A stretch of 64,000 nucleotides of DNA from SSF14 sp046331245 (GCA_046331245.1 JAXLRH010000002.1:186001-250000), one strand, 5' to 3'. Positions 40,345-48,601 are shown, numbered from the stretch's first letter. A program made the numbers and translations. The notes: generated from the sequence alone by a model not told the origin.

Positions 40345-42291
40345 ATGACCCTTCGGGACACCGTGGCGCGATGGCGGAAACCTGGCGCAACCGAGGACGC
40401 GGACACTGCAGCTCCGACCTCGTGGGAGGCGCGCCCGCAGCTCGCACGGTTGATCCGGATCGTCGTGCTCCTCGGTCCCGTCGCATTCGGATGTGGCGCC
40501 GCGATCCAGGCGAACCGGATGATCGCCGCACCGAACTCGGTCCTCACGGCGCTCGGGCGAGCACTCCTCATCGTCGCCATCGCGTCGCTCGTCGTCTGGG
40601 GTGTCGACCGGTACGCACGCAAGCTCCTCCCGCTCGCCGCGCTGATGCAGCTGTCGCTCGTGTTCCCCGACCAGGCGCCGTCGCGCTTCCGTTCGGCGCT
40701 CAAGTCGGGAAGCAGTCGCCGGCTCGAGCGGACGCTCGAGGAGACGCGTGCCCGGGGCCTCGCGAAGGATCCCGGCGACGCCGCCCGCCAGGTCATCCAG
40801 TTGATCGGTGCGATCGGCGACCACGACCGCCGGACGCGAGGACACTCCGAGCGCGTCCGTCTCTTCGCCGACCTGGTCGGTGAGGAGCTGAAGCTGTCGA
40901 AGGAGGAGCGCCAGAAGCTCCAGTGGGGCGCGCTGCTCCACGACCTCGGCAAGCTCATGGTGCCGAGCGAGATCCTGAACAAGAACGGCAAGCCGGACGC
41001 CGACGAGTGGCGCATCCTGCAGGGCCACCCGGCGGAGGGCATGCGCCTCATCGAGCCGCTGCGCGAGTTCCTCGGCGAGTGGGTGCACGCGATCGGCGGG
41101 CACCACGAGAAGTGGGACGGCTCGGGCTACCCCGCAGGCCTCGCCGGCAACGACATCCCGCGCGCTGCGGCGATCGTCGCCGTGGCGGACTCGTTCGAGG
41201 TGATGACCGCGGTGCGCTCGTACAAGAAGGCGATGCCGCTGGACGAGGCCCGCGCCGAGCTCACCCGGTGCGCCGGCTCGCACTTCTCGCCCGAGGTCGT
41301 GCGAGCGTTCCTGCAGATCTCGCTGGGCCACCTTCGCATCGTGGCCGGCCCGCTCGCGGCGCTCGCCCACCTGCCGTTCCTCGGCAACATCGCCCAGATC
41401 CCCGGTGCCGCGGCAGCGGTTGCCCCGGGCATGGCGTCGGCCGCGTCACTCCCGGCCGCCGCGATGATGACCGCCGCCGCCCTCACGATCAGCACGCCCA
41501 CCCAGGTGAGCGCGCTCGAGCTGGCGCAGAGCCGCGATGCCGCCGTGTCGCAGGCGCAGGTGTCGGCGACCGGCGACGCGACGCCGGCCTCGACCACCCT
41601 GAAGACCCCGGACTTCGGCTACGGCACGCCGGGTGCTCGCAGCGCGACCACCACGACGACCACCGCGCTCGCCGGCGTCTCGGCCGAGACGCTTGGCGCG
41701 TCGCCGTTGACCCTCGGAGCGCCGGCCTCGGGCGACGCGCCCACGACGTCGACCGCGACGACCACCACCACGGCCAAGACGTCGGTCACGACCACGACGT
41801 CGGACCGCTGGCGTCGGACCACCACGACGACCACCGCCAAGCCGGCGTCCACCACCACGGTCAAGGTCGTCACCACCACGACCGCCAAGCCGGTCACCAC
41901 CACGACCGCCAAGCCGGTCACGACGACGACGGCAAAGCCGGTCACGACGACCACGACCGCGAAGAAGTCGTTCACCATCACGGTGTCGACCTCTGGTCTG
42001 CGGATCCCGTCGTCCAACCTGCAGGGCGCCAGCTACGCCCGGGGTACGAAGCTCTACATCTACGCGCCACTCTCGTTCTCGGCCGACAAGGTCACCTTCA
42101 CCTATCCCGGCGGCAGCCACGAGGCGTCGAACTACCCCTACGACATGGTGACGTCGAGCGGCCTTCTGGCCTCGTCGTGGACGGCGCCGTCCACCCCCGG
42201 CACGTACACGATCACTGCCGTGTCGACCACGTCGTCCGGGAGTGGCGACGGCTTCCAGGTCACGGCGACGGCGACGTTCACCATCACCTGA
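40345..42291 (+). CDS. HD-GYP phosphodiesterase with threonine-rich stalk and Ig-like C-terminal domain
   Basis: A 648-residue protein. Two membrane helices (about 35-90) precede an HD-GYP domain (145-330) with HSERV, H199-D200 in LLHDLGK, GHPAEGMRLI, and HHEKWDGSGYP (253-263); all known metal and GYP residues are kept, so it should hydrolyse c-di-GMP. A hydrophobic Ala-rich segment (about 335-385) is followed by a Thr-rich stalk (430-540) with AKPVTTTT repeats and a beta-sandwich-like C-terminus (ITVSTSGLRIPSSN onward). I infer that the tail is outside the cell. It ends 43 bp before the second Ddn-like gene. Confidence 0.88.
   Translation: MTLRDTVARWRKPGATEDADTAAPTSWEARPQLARLIRIVVLLGPVAFGCGAAIQANRMIAAPNSVLTALGRALLIVAIASLVVWGVDRYARKLLPLAALMQLSLVFPDQAPSRFRSALKSGSSRRLERTLEETRARGLAKDPGDAARQVIQLIGAIGDHDRRTRGHSERVRLFADLVGEELKLSKEERQKLQWGALLHDLGKLMVPSEILNKNGKPDADEWRILQGHPAEGMRLIEPLREFLGEWVHAIGGHHEKWDGSGYPAGLAGNDIPRAAAIVAVADSFEVMTAVRSYKKAMPLDEARAELTRCAGSHFSPEVVRAFLQISLGHLRIVAGPLAALAHLPFLGNIAQIPGAAAAVAPGMASAASLPAAAMMTAAALTISTPTQVSALELAQSRDAAVSQAQVSATGDATPASTTLKTPDFGYGTPGARSATTTTTTALAGVSAETLGASPLTLGAPASGDAPTTSTATTTTTAKTSVTTTTSDRWRRTTTTTTAKPASTTTVKVVTTTTAKPVTTTTAKPVTTTTAKPVTTTTTAKKSFTITVSTSGLRIPSSNLQGASYARGTKLYIYAPLSFSADKVTFTYPGGSHEASNYPYDMVTSSGLLASSWTAPSTPGTYTITAVSTTSSGSGDGFQVTATATFTIT
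41815..41965 (+). repeat. coding tandem repeats in the HD-GYP stalk
   Basis: About four units of 24 bp encoding AKPVTTTT, made of ACC/ACG threonine codons with AAG CCG GTC. The unit and codon pattern resemble the stalk of the surface protein at 22627. Confidence 0.8.
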
Positions 42292-42334
42292 GCCCGCACC
42301 TCGGGGCGGCCGGTGCTCCACTACCGTGCCCTGC

Positions 42335-42760
42335 ATGACCGACACCCCGAGCATGCACGACTTCAACGCCTCGATCATCGCCGAGTTCCGAGCGAACGGC
42401 GGCAAGGTCGGCGGTCCCTTCGAGGGCGCGACGATGATCGTGCTCACCACCACCGGCGCCAAGAGCGGGCAGCTGCGCACGATCCCACTCGTGTGCCGGC
42501 CCGACGGCGACCGCATCGTCATCTTCGCGTCGAAGGCCGGCGCGCCCACCAACCCCGACTGGTTCCACAACCTCGTCGCGAACCCGACCGTGCACGTCGA
42601 GTACGGCACCGACAGCTACGACGCGACGGCCGAGGTGCTCACCGGCGAGGAGCGTGACCGCATCTACGCCGAGCAGGCGGCGGAGTCGCCGGCGTTCGCC
42701 GAGTACCAGGCGAACACCGATCGGGTCATCCCGGTGGTGGCCCTCAACCGCATCGGCTGA
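42335..42760 (+). CDS. Ddn-like deazaflavin-dependent nitroreductase family protein (second copy)
   Basis: A 141-residue protein with IVLTTTGAKSGQLRTIPLVCRPDGDRIVIFASKAGAP, NPDWFHNLVANP and VHVEYG, the F420-binding landmarks of the Ddn family and the better match of the two copies. The start is ATG 42335, where conservation begins. Substrate unknown. It lies downstream of the HD-GYP gene; the two Ddn-like genes flank it, probably by chance or old duplication. It converges on the PhzF gene with a 9-bp gap. Confidence 0.88.
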   Translation: MTDTPSMHDFNASIIAEFRANGGKVGGPFEGATMIVLTTTGAKSGQLRTIPLVCRPDGDRIVIFASKAGAPTNPDWFHNLVANPTVHVEYGTDSYDATAEVLTGEERDRIYAEQAAESPAFAEYQANTDRVIPVVALNRIG

Positions 42761-42769
42761 GCCGGACAC

Positions 42770-43672
42770 TCACTCCGCGAGGCGCAGCGAGCCCTCGCCC
42801 ACCGCGACGGCCGAGCCGCCCAGGCGCGCCGCCACCGCAGCGTTCGCGCGCACCGTCGCACCGAGGTCGAGCAGGCTGCGGCGCCCCATCTCCACGCCCT
42901 GCTCGACGAGCCACGATGCCCCACCGTCGGCGGCCACCGTGGCCAGCAGGCCGGCGAACGCGCACGCCGCACCGCCCGTGGCCGGGTCCTCCGCGATGCC
43001 CAGGTCGGTCGCGAACATCCGGGCCCGCCAGTGGTCGCCGTGGGCGCTGCCCGGGGTGACCACGTAGAGGAACCGAGCGACGTCGGCGGACGCCGACCGG
43101 AGCGTCGCACCGTCGACCGAGGCTCGCCCCAGCGCATCGAGCGAACCGACGGGGACGATCGTGAACGGCACGCCCGCTGACCACACGCCCATCGGGAGCG
43201 CGTTCAGCGCATCCCCCGGCTCGAGCCCGAGCGACGCCAACACCACGGCGACATCGTCGCCGGACAGCGCGTGCACCAGCTCCGGCGGGCGAGGCGCCGT
43301 GAACGTGGCGGACACGACGCGGTCGCCGTCGAACACGATGTCGACCGGCACGTCACCGGCCCGCTCCTGCAGCACGATCGACGCGTCGTCGCCCTCGCGG
43401 GTCGCGTGCCCGAGCGATGCCAGAGCCACCGCCGCGCCCACCGTGGGGTGCCCGGCGAACGGCAGCTCCTGCGACGGCGTGAAGATGCGCGTCGTCCACG
43501 TGTCGGCGCCGGACGCGGTGAGGAAGATCGTCTCGGAGAGGTTGAACTCGCCTGCGATGCGCGCCATCTGTCCGTCCGTGAGCGGCGGCGCATCGATGAC
43601 GACCGCCAGCGGGTTGCCCTCGAACTGGGTGTCGGTGAAGACGTCGAGCAGGTGGTACGGAACCGAGATCAT
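42770..43672 (-). CDS. PhzF family isomerase/epimerase-like protein
   Basis: A 300-residue diaminopimelate-epimerase-fold protein: VFTDTQFEGNPLAVV, the catalytic glutamate E47 in NLSETIF, RIFTPSQELPFAGHPTVGAA, and DLGIAEDPATGGAACAFAG. PhzF itself isomerises a phenazine precursor, but no phenazine gene is present and most relatives have unknown substrates. Start ATG 43672. Transcribed away from the fatty-acid-hydroxylase gene end with a 21-bp gap, so the two may share a transcript. Confidence 0.9.
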   Translation of the reverse strand: MISVPYHLLDVFTDTQFEGNPLAVVIDAPPLTDGQMARIAGEFNLSETIFLTASGADTWTTRIFTPSQELPFAGHPTVGAAVALASLGHATREGDDASIVLQERAGDVPVDIVFDGDRVVSATFTAPRPPELVHALSGDDVAVVLASLGLEPGDALNALPMGVWSAGVPFTIVPVGSLDALGRASVDGATLRSASADVARFLYVVTPGSAHGDHWRARMFATDLGIAEDPATGGAACAFAGLLATVAADGGASWLVEQGVEMGRRSLLDLGATVRANAAVAARLGGSAVAVGEGSLRLAE

Positions 43673-43693
43673 CGGCTCACGCTAGAGCGGACG

Positions 43694-44332
43694 TCAGCTG
43701 ATGGGCTCGAGATTGGCGTAGGCGCGGGCCTTGTCGATGGCCGCCTTGCGCTCGCTCGTCGTGGTGTCGTCGCCGATGAGCTCGTAGTCGCCGGCGAACT
43801 CGTCCTTCAGGTTGCCGTCCTCGTCGAGCAGCCACGGCATGGCGAGGCGACGCGGCACCCGAACGCGCTCCGACGTGTAGCTGGTGTGGAAGACGGTGTC
43901 CCAGAGCGGGATCGTCACCTGCTGGTTCTTCATGGGGTGGCCGAAGTGGTGGTTGAAGTGGTTGATGCGCAGCCAGCGCTCCCACTGGTTGCGCGGCGCC
44001 CGGAGGTGCGAGGCGCGGTGGTGCCACTCGTAGAAGAAGTAGCCGATCGTCCAGCCTGCGCCGAAGGAGTACGAGACCGAGGGCGGGACCACGAACGACC
44101 CGAGGTAGGCGAACGCCGCCCCGAACAGCACGATGCCCAACCACGCGAGCGTGATGACGGGGTCGAAGTGCCAGCTGGCGTGCACGTGGTGGTCGAGGTG
44201 CGCTCGCGAGGCGAGCCCTCGCCCCTTCGCCCAGTGGAAGCTCGAGTGGAGGAGGTACTCCCCCAGCGTCCAGAGGAAGGCCCCTCCGAGGAACGAGCCG
44301 GCGATGGTGAGCACGAGCGTGAGCGTTGCCAT
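43694..44332 (-). CDS. fatty acid hydroxylase / sterol desaturase superfamily protein
   Basis: A 212-residue integral membrane di-iron enzyme-like protein with about four helices. The His clusters are HSSFHW, HLDHHVHASWH, HHRASH and HFNHHFGHP, in the spacing used to bind two irons. Relatives hydroxylate fatty acids, sterols or carotenoids. ATG 44332 is preferred; ATG 44347 is in frame 15 bp upstream. A perfect inverted repeat just upstream (44353-44367) may be a TetR-type operator, as is common for lipid genes in actinobacteria. Confidence 0.85.
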   Translation of the reverse strand: MATLTLVLTIAGSFLGGAFLWTLGEYLLHSSFHWAKGRGLASRAHLDHHVHASWHFDPVITLAWLGIVLFGAAFAYLGSFVVPPSVSYSFGAGWTIGYFFYEWHHRASHLRAPRNQWERWLRINHFNHHFGHPMKNQQVTIPLWDTVFHTSYTSERVRVPRRLAMPWLLDEDGNLKDEFAGDYELIGDDTTTSERKAAIDKARAYANLEPIS

Positions 44333-44352
44333 GGGTCCATGGTACACGAAAC

Positions 44353-44367
44353 GAGAATGACGTTCTC
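44353..44367. promoter_or_regulatory. operator-like inverted repeat GAGAA-N5-TTCTC
   Basis: The arms GAGAA and TTCTC flank TGACG, 21 bp upstream of ATG 44332. It resembles TetR-family lipid regulator sites in general form only; no regulator gene is adjacent. Confidence 0.45.
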
Positions 44368-44447
44368 ATTTTTCTGAGCGGCGTGTGTCACACCTCTCCT
44401 CCACTCGTCCGGGCGCCCTCTCGACGCTTCCGGGGTCACCGAACGGG

Positions 44448-44477
44448 TTCGAACGGCACGGGTGCGACGGGTATAGT
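44448..44477 (+). promoter_or_regulatory. candidate promoter of tRNA-His
   Basis: TTCGAA, 18 bp, then TATAGT, ending 12 bp before the tRNA 5' end. The -10 box is good and the -35 weak. Confidence 0.4.
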
Positions 44478-44488
44478 TGGCGACCCTT

Positions 44489-44563
44489 GGTGGGTGTAGC
44501 TCAGTTGGTTAGAGCGCCAGTTTGTGGTACTGGAGGTCGGGGGTTCGAGACCCCTCACTCACC
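44489..44563 (+). tRNA. tRNA-His (GTG)
   Basis: A full cloverleaf: acceptor GTGGGTG pairs with CACTCAC, the D-arm has AGCTCAGTTGGTTAGAGC, the anticodon GTG (44524-44526) sits in a 7-nt loop closed by CCAGT/ACTGG, and the T-arm has GGGTTCGAGACCC. An extra 5' G at 44489 opposite the discriminator C is the histidine identity feature. CCA is not encoded. Confidence 0.95.
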
Positions 44564-44652
44564 CGGAGAGCGGTGATTCCGGCTTGTCGGCCGGCCTCGC
44601 CGTCGCACTACACTCTGCGGGTCCCCGCAGGGACCGCGGGTCACCGCGACGA

Positions 44653-44725
44653 GCGCCTCTAGCTCAATTGGCAGAGCAACGGACTCTTAATCCGCAGGTT
44701 CTGGGTTCAAGTCCCAGGGGGCGCA
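44653..44725 (+). tRNA. tRNA-Lys (CTT)
   Basis: Acceptor GCGCCTC pairs with GGGGCGC (one T-G pair), the D-arm has AGCTCAATTGGCAGAGC, anticodon CTT is at 44686-44688, and the T-arm CTGGG-TTCAAGT-CCCAG is perfect. Discriminator A; CCA is not encoded. The outermost anticodon-stem pair is A-C. Confidence 0.95.
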
Positions 44726-44824
44726 CGACAAGAACACCGACAACACGGGCTTCGCAGCGATGCGAGGCCCGTTCCGGTTGTCGCCATCCCACGCAGGTCC
44801 CGCGCCCGTCCCCACCCTGCCCGC

Positions 44825-44874
44825 GTTTCGGGGTTCGTTGTGTTCACCCCTCGCGCACAACGAACCCCAAAACC
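44825..44874. repeat. dispersed hairpin repeat, copy 2
   Basis: The same GGGGTTCGTTGTG arm, TTCACCCCTCGCG loop and CACAACGAACCCC arm as copy 1, in the same orientation. It lies between tRNA-Lys and the 3' end of the convergent FkbM methyltransferase gene. Confidence 0.85.
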
Positions 44875-44914
44875 CCGGAGCCGCGTGCGGGTTCGCAGCG
44901 AGGTCGACCTCCTT

Positions 44915-45754
44915 CTAGAAGGCGGAGAGTCGCTCGAGGAGGTCGGGGCGCGACGCGTGCACAGCGATGCAGTCGGGACCGACCCAGTTCTCATCGCTCG
45001 CGGCGTACGGCTTGAAGTTCACCCCGTTCGGTCGGATCTTCCCGATCGAATACCCCAGGGGCTCCAGGAACTCGTAGTAGTCGATCAGGAGGGTGCGAGA
45101 GAAGATCGAGAATCCGTTGTACTCGAACTGGACCACGGAGATCGCTCCAGCGGCGAGCATCGTTTCGAAGCCCTTGAGGACCGCGAAGTCGTGTCCTTCA
45201 GCGTCGATCTTGAGCAGATCGATCCGGCTCACTCCGAGGTCGGCTGCGAACGTGTCGCCGGTCCTGAGGACGACCGGCGTCGGGATCACCTCGCCGCCCG
45301 TTTGCGGTCGCGGTGTGATCGAGTTCAGCGACGGATAGCGGGGATCGATCAACAGTTCCGCCGATCCGTTGTGATCGCTCAACGCGACTTCGTGAATCGC
45401 CACCTTGCCGGTCCCGTCCAGCCGAGCCGCGAGATCCTTCGCGATCGACGGCGTCGGCTCGAAGCAGTCCACGGTTGCGTCCGGCCGCCGCTTCAGAACC
45501 TCGACCGTCCAATCACCGAAGTGCGCCCCGACATCGAAGACCCGGGTGAGGTCATCCTCCGCCAACACATCCAACACACCCGTTTCCCCGTTGGTGGTCA
45601 GGTAGTTGTCGCTGTTGTTCCACACGCGCAGGTAGCTGGCGCACAGACGGCTGAGGCCGAGATACGGCTGGCGATTCCAGCCCCGTGCGACATGCGACCG
45701 CAGCGGCGCTTTCGCCGCCCGCCACCTATCGGTCCACCACCGTCTCGCGCCCAC
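44915..45754 (-). CDS. FkbM family methyltransferase
   Basis: A 279-residue SAM-dependent methyltransferase. The SAM site VFDVGAHFGDWTVEVL, the acidic strand TVDCFEPTPSI, and the family core IDLLKIDAEGHDFAVLKGFE are clear, followed by VVQFEYNGFSI. FkbM-type enzymes O-methylate sugars or polyketides; those of similar layout often act on surface glycans. The start is GTG 45754. Its wording and somewhat lower GC third positions differ from neighbours, and it sits between tRNA genes and two hairpin repeats, so horizontal acquisition is possible. Confidence 0.88.
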   Translation of the reverse strand: MGARRWWTDRWRAAKAPLRSHVARGWNRQPYLGLSRLCASYLRVWNNSDNYLTTNGETGVLDVLAEDDLTRVFDVGAHFGDWTVEVLKRRPDATVDCFEPTPSIAKDLAARLDGTGKVAIHEVALSDHNGSAELLIDPRYPSLNSITPRPQTGGEVIPTPVVLRTGDTFAADLGVSRIDLLKIDAEGHDFAVLKGFETMLAAGAISVVQFEYNGFSIFSRTLLIDYYEFLEPLGYSIGKIRPNGVNFKPYAASDENWVGPDCIAVHASRPDLLERLSAF

Positions 45755-45846
45755 CGCCGCTGATCGTACACATCAACGCTCGCTGGGCGACGGGAGTCGC
45801 GTCCCGCATTGACCGGGCATCCGGGCGCCCATTTCCCGACACCGTG

Positions 45847-46413
45847 CTACTTGGCGAGGTAGTCGCTGTTGTTCGGGCGGGAGAGGTAGCCGTCGGCGGC
45901 GAGCGCCCGCGCACGCGGGAGGTACGCCTGCGGATCGGAGGACGGCGTCCAGGTGGCGAGGCCGTCGACGTAGCGATTGAACATGCAGAAGGTCGCGGCG
46001 ATCAGCACGGTGTCGTGGATCTCCACGTCCGTCGCGCCGGCGTCCTTCGCTGCGGCGACGTCGGACTCCGTCACCGCCAGGCCGCCCTGCTGCACCTTGG
46101 CCGCGATGGCGAGCAGCGCCTTCAACTTGTCGGTGACCGCGGCGGCATCCGGGTCGGCCTTCACCGACTCCACGAGCTCCCAGTCGTCGTCGAGCTGCAC
46201 GGCGGCGAACGCACTGTGCGTTGCTTCGCAGAATCGACAGGCGTTCAGCCGCGACACGTAGGACGCGATCAGCTCGCGCTCGCCGGGGCTGAGCGTGCTC
46301 GGGCCCCGCAGCAGCGTCTCCACGAGCTCGAGCAACGGCAGCGCGGTCTCCGGGCGGTACTCGAACAGGGAGCGGACTCCGGGAACACCTTCGGGCAGAT
46401 CGATGTGCGGCAC
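45847..46413 (-). CDS. carboxymuconolactone decarboxylase / AhpD-like protein
   Basis: A 188-residue all-helical protein of the peroxidase-related AhpD family. The redox motif RLNACRFCEATHS holds the CxxC pair and the histidine that relays protons in AhpD. The helices LLELVETLLRGPS and VEIHDTVLIAATFCMFNRYVDGL are typical. It probably reduces peroxides or handles thiol redox. The start is GTG 46413. A hairpin repeat lies upstream, between it and the radical-SAM gene. Confidence 0.85.
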   Translation of the reverse strand: MPHIDLPEGVPGVRSLFEYRPETALPLLELVETLLRGPSTLSPGERELIASYVSRLNACRFCEATHSAFAAVQLDDDWELVESVKADPDAAAVTDKLKALLAIAAKVQQGGLAVTESDVAAAKDAGATDVEIHDTVLIAATFCMFNRYVDGLATWTPSSDPQAYLPRARALAADGYLSRPNNSDYLAK

Positions 46414-46490
46414 GGCCGGGGTCCTCGGTTCGTCGGCGTCGTCCGACGGTACCAGGGCGTCTGCAAGCGCGGCCGGTGTCCGCCACTCCC

Positions 46491-46542
46491 GGATTTCGGG
46501 GTTCGTTGTGCGCGAGGGGTGAACACAACGAACCCCAAAACC
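46491..46542. repeat. dispersed hairpin repeat, copy 3 (inverted)
   Basis: The arms are identical to copies 1 and 2, but the loop reads CGCGAGGGGTGAA, the reverse complement, so the element is inserted in the opposite orientation. It lies immediately after the stop of the radical-SAM gene. Confidence 0.85.
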
Positions 46543-47640
46543 TCAGGAGGGGTGGGTGGCCCAGATGCGCAGGCGGTTCGTCTCGCGGATCCAGGTTGCC
46601 CGGTTGCGCGTGAGGCGGGGAAGGAGGTGCGCCTCCTGCGCGTTCATCACGTCGACGACGTGGCGCAGCGCGTCGGGTGCCTTGAGGTGCAGGCTCGACT
46701 CAGCGAGCCCGCGCACCACGCTCACGTCGACATCGATGTCGCGCTCGTCCGCGAACAGGAGCAGGTCGCCGAACTCGGCGTAGTTCTGGGGCATGAGGCA
46801 GTGGTTGATCGAGATCCTCGTGCCACGGGCCCGCGTGTACGCGAGGAAGCGCTCGACGTTGGCCATCACCGTGTCGAAGTCGGCCCCGACGCGGATCGAC
46901 TCGAACGTCTCCTTGGAGATGCCGTCCAGCGAGAGGATCACATCGAACCGGAGGTCGTCGAGCGCTCGTTCGACCCGGTCGTTCCACTGCGTGGCGTTGG
47001 TGCACACGGTGCACGGCAGGTCGGGCGCCGTCGCGGCGATCATGTCCCACACCCGGAAGTTCTCCCGACCGAGGAACGGCTCGCCCCCGGCGAAGTGCGC
47101 CTGACCCAGGTTCGGGAGGAAGGGGGCGAGGTCGTCGAAGAAGGCGTCGCCGTAGACCTCGCCGAGCGGCGCACGCTTCTCGCGATGCAGGCGGATCGAC
47201 GACGACAGGTCGCCGTTGCACTGCACGCACTGCAGGTTGCAGATGCTGGAGAGGTTGAACTCGATCCGGTTCGGCAGGTCGGCCGGCCCGGGGATGCCGC
47301 CGAGCCGCAGCCCCCACTGGTCGAACTCCTCCGGATACGAGCCCCGGCGACCCTCGATCGCGATCTCGTCGCCGCAGGCGCGACAGCCGCCGTCGAACTC
47401 GCCGGCCTCCAGCGAACGGATCATCCCCTGCCGAACGGCGCCGGCCCAGATGTCGGGCAGTCGCTGCTCGGCGATGTTGCCGAGCGGTCCCTCGTTGCGA
47501 CAGCACGCTCGCACATCGCCGTTGGGCATGAAGGTGAGCTGCATCCGCGGCGCGAAGCACCCCGAGGGGCCGTGGTGCGAACGGAACCGATCCATCCGCG
47601 CCTCGGCGCGGAGCTCGGAGATCCTGACGCGAACCGGCAC
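46543..47640 (-). CDS. radical SAM protein with additional N-terminal cysteine motifs
   Basis: A 365-residue protein from GTG 47640, which has an AGGAGG site about 9 nt upstream; GTG 47658 is an alternative. The 4Fe-4S motif CNLQCVQC (CX3CX2C) is in the middle, followed by AHFAGGEPFLG and LSLDGISKETFESIR, as in SPASM/twitch enzymes. The N-terminal region carries more cysteines (CFAPRMQLTFMPNGDVRACCRNEG and CRACGDE), resembling an auxiliary cluster placed before rather than after the barrel. No peptide precursor gene is visible next to it, so the substrate is unknown. Confidence 0.85.
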   Translation of the reverse strand: MPVRVRISELRAEARMDRFRSHHGPSGCFAPRMQLTFMPNGDVRACCRNEGPLGNIAEQRLPDIWAGAVRQGMIRSLEAGEFDGGCRACGDEIAIEGRRGSYPEEFDQWGLRLGGIPGPADLPNRIEFNLSSICNLQCVQCNGDLSSSIRLHREKRAPLGEVYGDAFFDDLAPFLPNLGQAHFAGGEPFLGRENFRVWDMIAATAPDLPCTVCTNATQWNDRVERALDDLRFDVILSLDGISKETFESIRVGADFDTVMANVERFLAYTRARGTRISINHCLMPQNYAEFGDLLLFADERDIDVDVSVVRGLAESSLHLKAPDALRHVVDVMNAQEAHLLPRLTRNRATWIRETNRLRIWATHPS

Positions 47641-47809
47641 GCCGCCGTTCCTCCTCACGACCTCCTCCTCACGACCGCACCCTAGCGAGCGGCCCTGTTC
47701 CGGAGACCGGCGGCCAAATATGCTTGCGACCACAAGGAACTCTGTACGCTGAACCGAACATTGTTCGAACCTGGCGGCTGCGTGGCCGTCCAGAAGGGGC
47801 CCGACCGAC

Positions 47810-48601
47810 GTGACCGACATCATCCAGGGCCATCACGGCATCGAGGTGCAGGACCTCGACCTCCTGAGCCTCATCGCGCAGGCGCTCACCAACCGCGTCG
47901 ACCCGCTCGAGGCCGTGGAGATCGCCGTCCGCCAGGCGATCGCGCGGCTCGACGCCGACGGCGGCCTCATCGCCCTGCTCCATCCCGACGGCCAGATCGA
48001 ACCGATCTTCCACACGGGCTATCCGCTGGGCGCGACCTTCTCGCACGGCGAGCTCACGCTCGACTCGGAGGTTCCGCTCACCGAGGCGATCCGCCTCAAC
48101 GAGACCGTGTGGCTCAGCTCGATCGGCGAGGCCAACGAGCGGTATCCCCGCTTCATGGACCACCCCGTGCGCTCGCAGGCGTGGGCCGCCATCCCCCTCG
48201 CGCTCGACGGGGCCGCGTTCGGCACCATCGGCCTCAGCTTCGCCGAGCCCCGCACCTTCCCCGACGGCGACCGGCAGTTCCTCACGCTCCTGTCCGACCT
48301 CACGGCCCTCGCGCTCGCGTACTCGGGCCGCACCAACAATGTCGGCCGCATGCCCCGTACCGCCGCCGACGACCTCGTCGCCGGAGCGCGGACGTCACTC
48401 AACTACCAGGTGAGCGCGCGCATGCTGCTCGCTTCGACGATCGTGACCAAGGTGCGCGACCGCCAGGCGACGAGCGCCGCGGACCGCGCGCGCCTCGACG
48501 ACGCGGTCCACCAGCTCAACACCGCCCAATCCGAGCTCCGCTCGATCGTCCTGGAGGTCTTCGGGCGGGGCACTCCGCCCGGCATCGACCTCACCGACTG
48601 A
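47810..48601 (+). CDS. GAF-domain sensor-like protein
   Basis: A 263-residue soluble protein from GTG 47810. A GAF domain spans about 15-170 (LDADGGLIALLHPDGQIEPIFHTGYP, AWAAIPLALDGAAFGTIGLSF, FPDGDRQFLTLLSDLTALALA). The C-terminal 90 residues are helical with no histidine-kinase or output motif. It could bind a small molecule and act with a separate partner. No neighbour suggests the ligand. Confidence 0.78.
   Translation: MTDIIQGHHGIEVQDLDLLSLIAQALTNRVDPLEAVEIAVRQAIARLDADGGLIALLHPDGQIEPIFHTGYPLGATFSHGELTLDSEVPLTEAIRLNETVWLSSIGEANERYPRFMDHPVRSQAWAAIPLALDGAAFGTIGLSFAEPRTFPDGDRQFLTLLSDLTALALAYSGRTNNVGRMPRTAADDLVAGARTSLNYQVSARMLLASTIVTKVRDRQATSAADRARLDDAVHQLNTAQSELRSIVLEVFGRGTPPGIDLTD

Noticed and set aside
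44566..44652. A separate terminator or gene between the two tRNAs
   Set aside because: Only a short GGTCCC/GGGACC hairpin is seen and there is no open frame of credible composition.
47645..47675. A short tandem repeat CCTCCTCACGAC upstream of the radical-SAM gene
   Set aside because: It consists of repeated ribosome-binding-site-like sequence (GTGAGGAGG on the minus strand) at the gene start, so it is explained by the start region.
47755..47773. A LexA-like CGAAC-ATT-GTTCG sequence upstream of the GAF gene
   Set aside because: The spacer is 3 bp, not the 4 bp required by the known SOS box, so it was not called.
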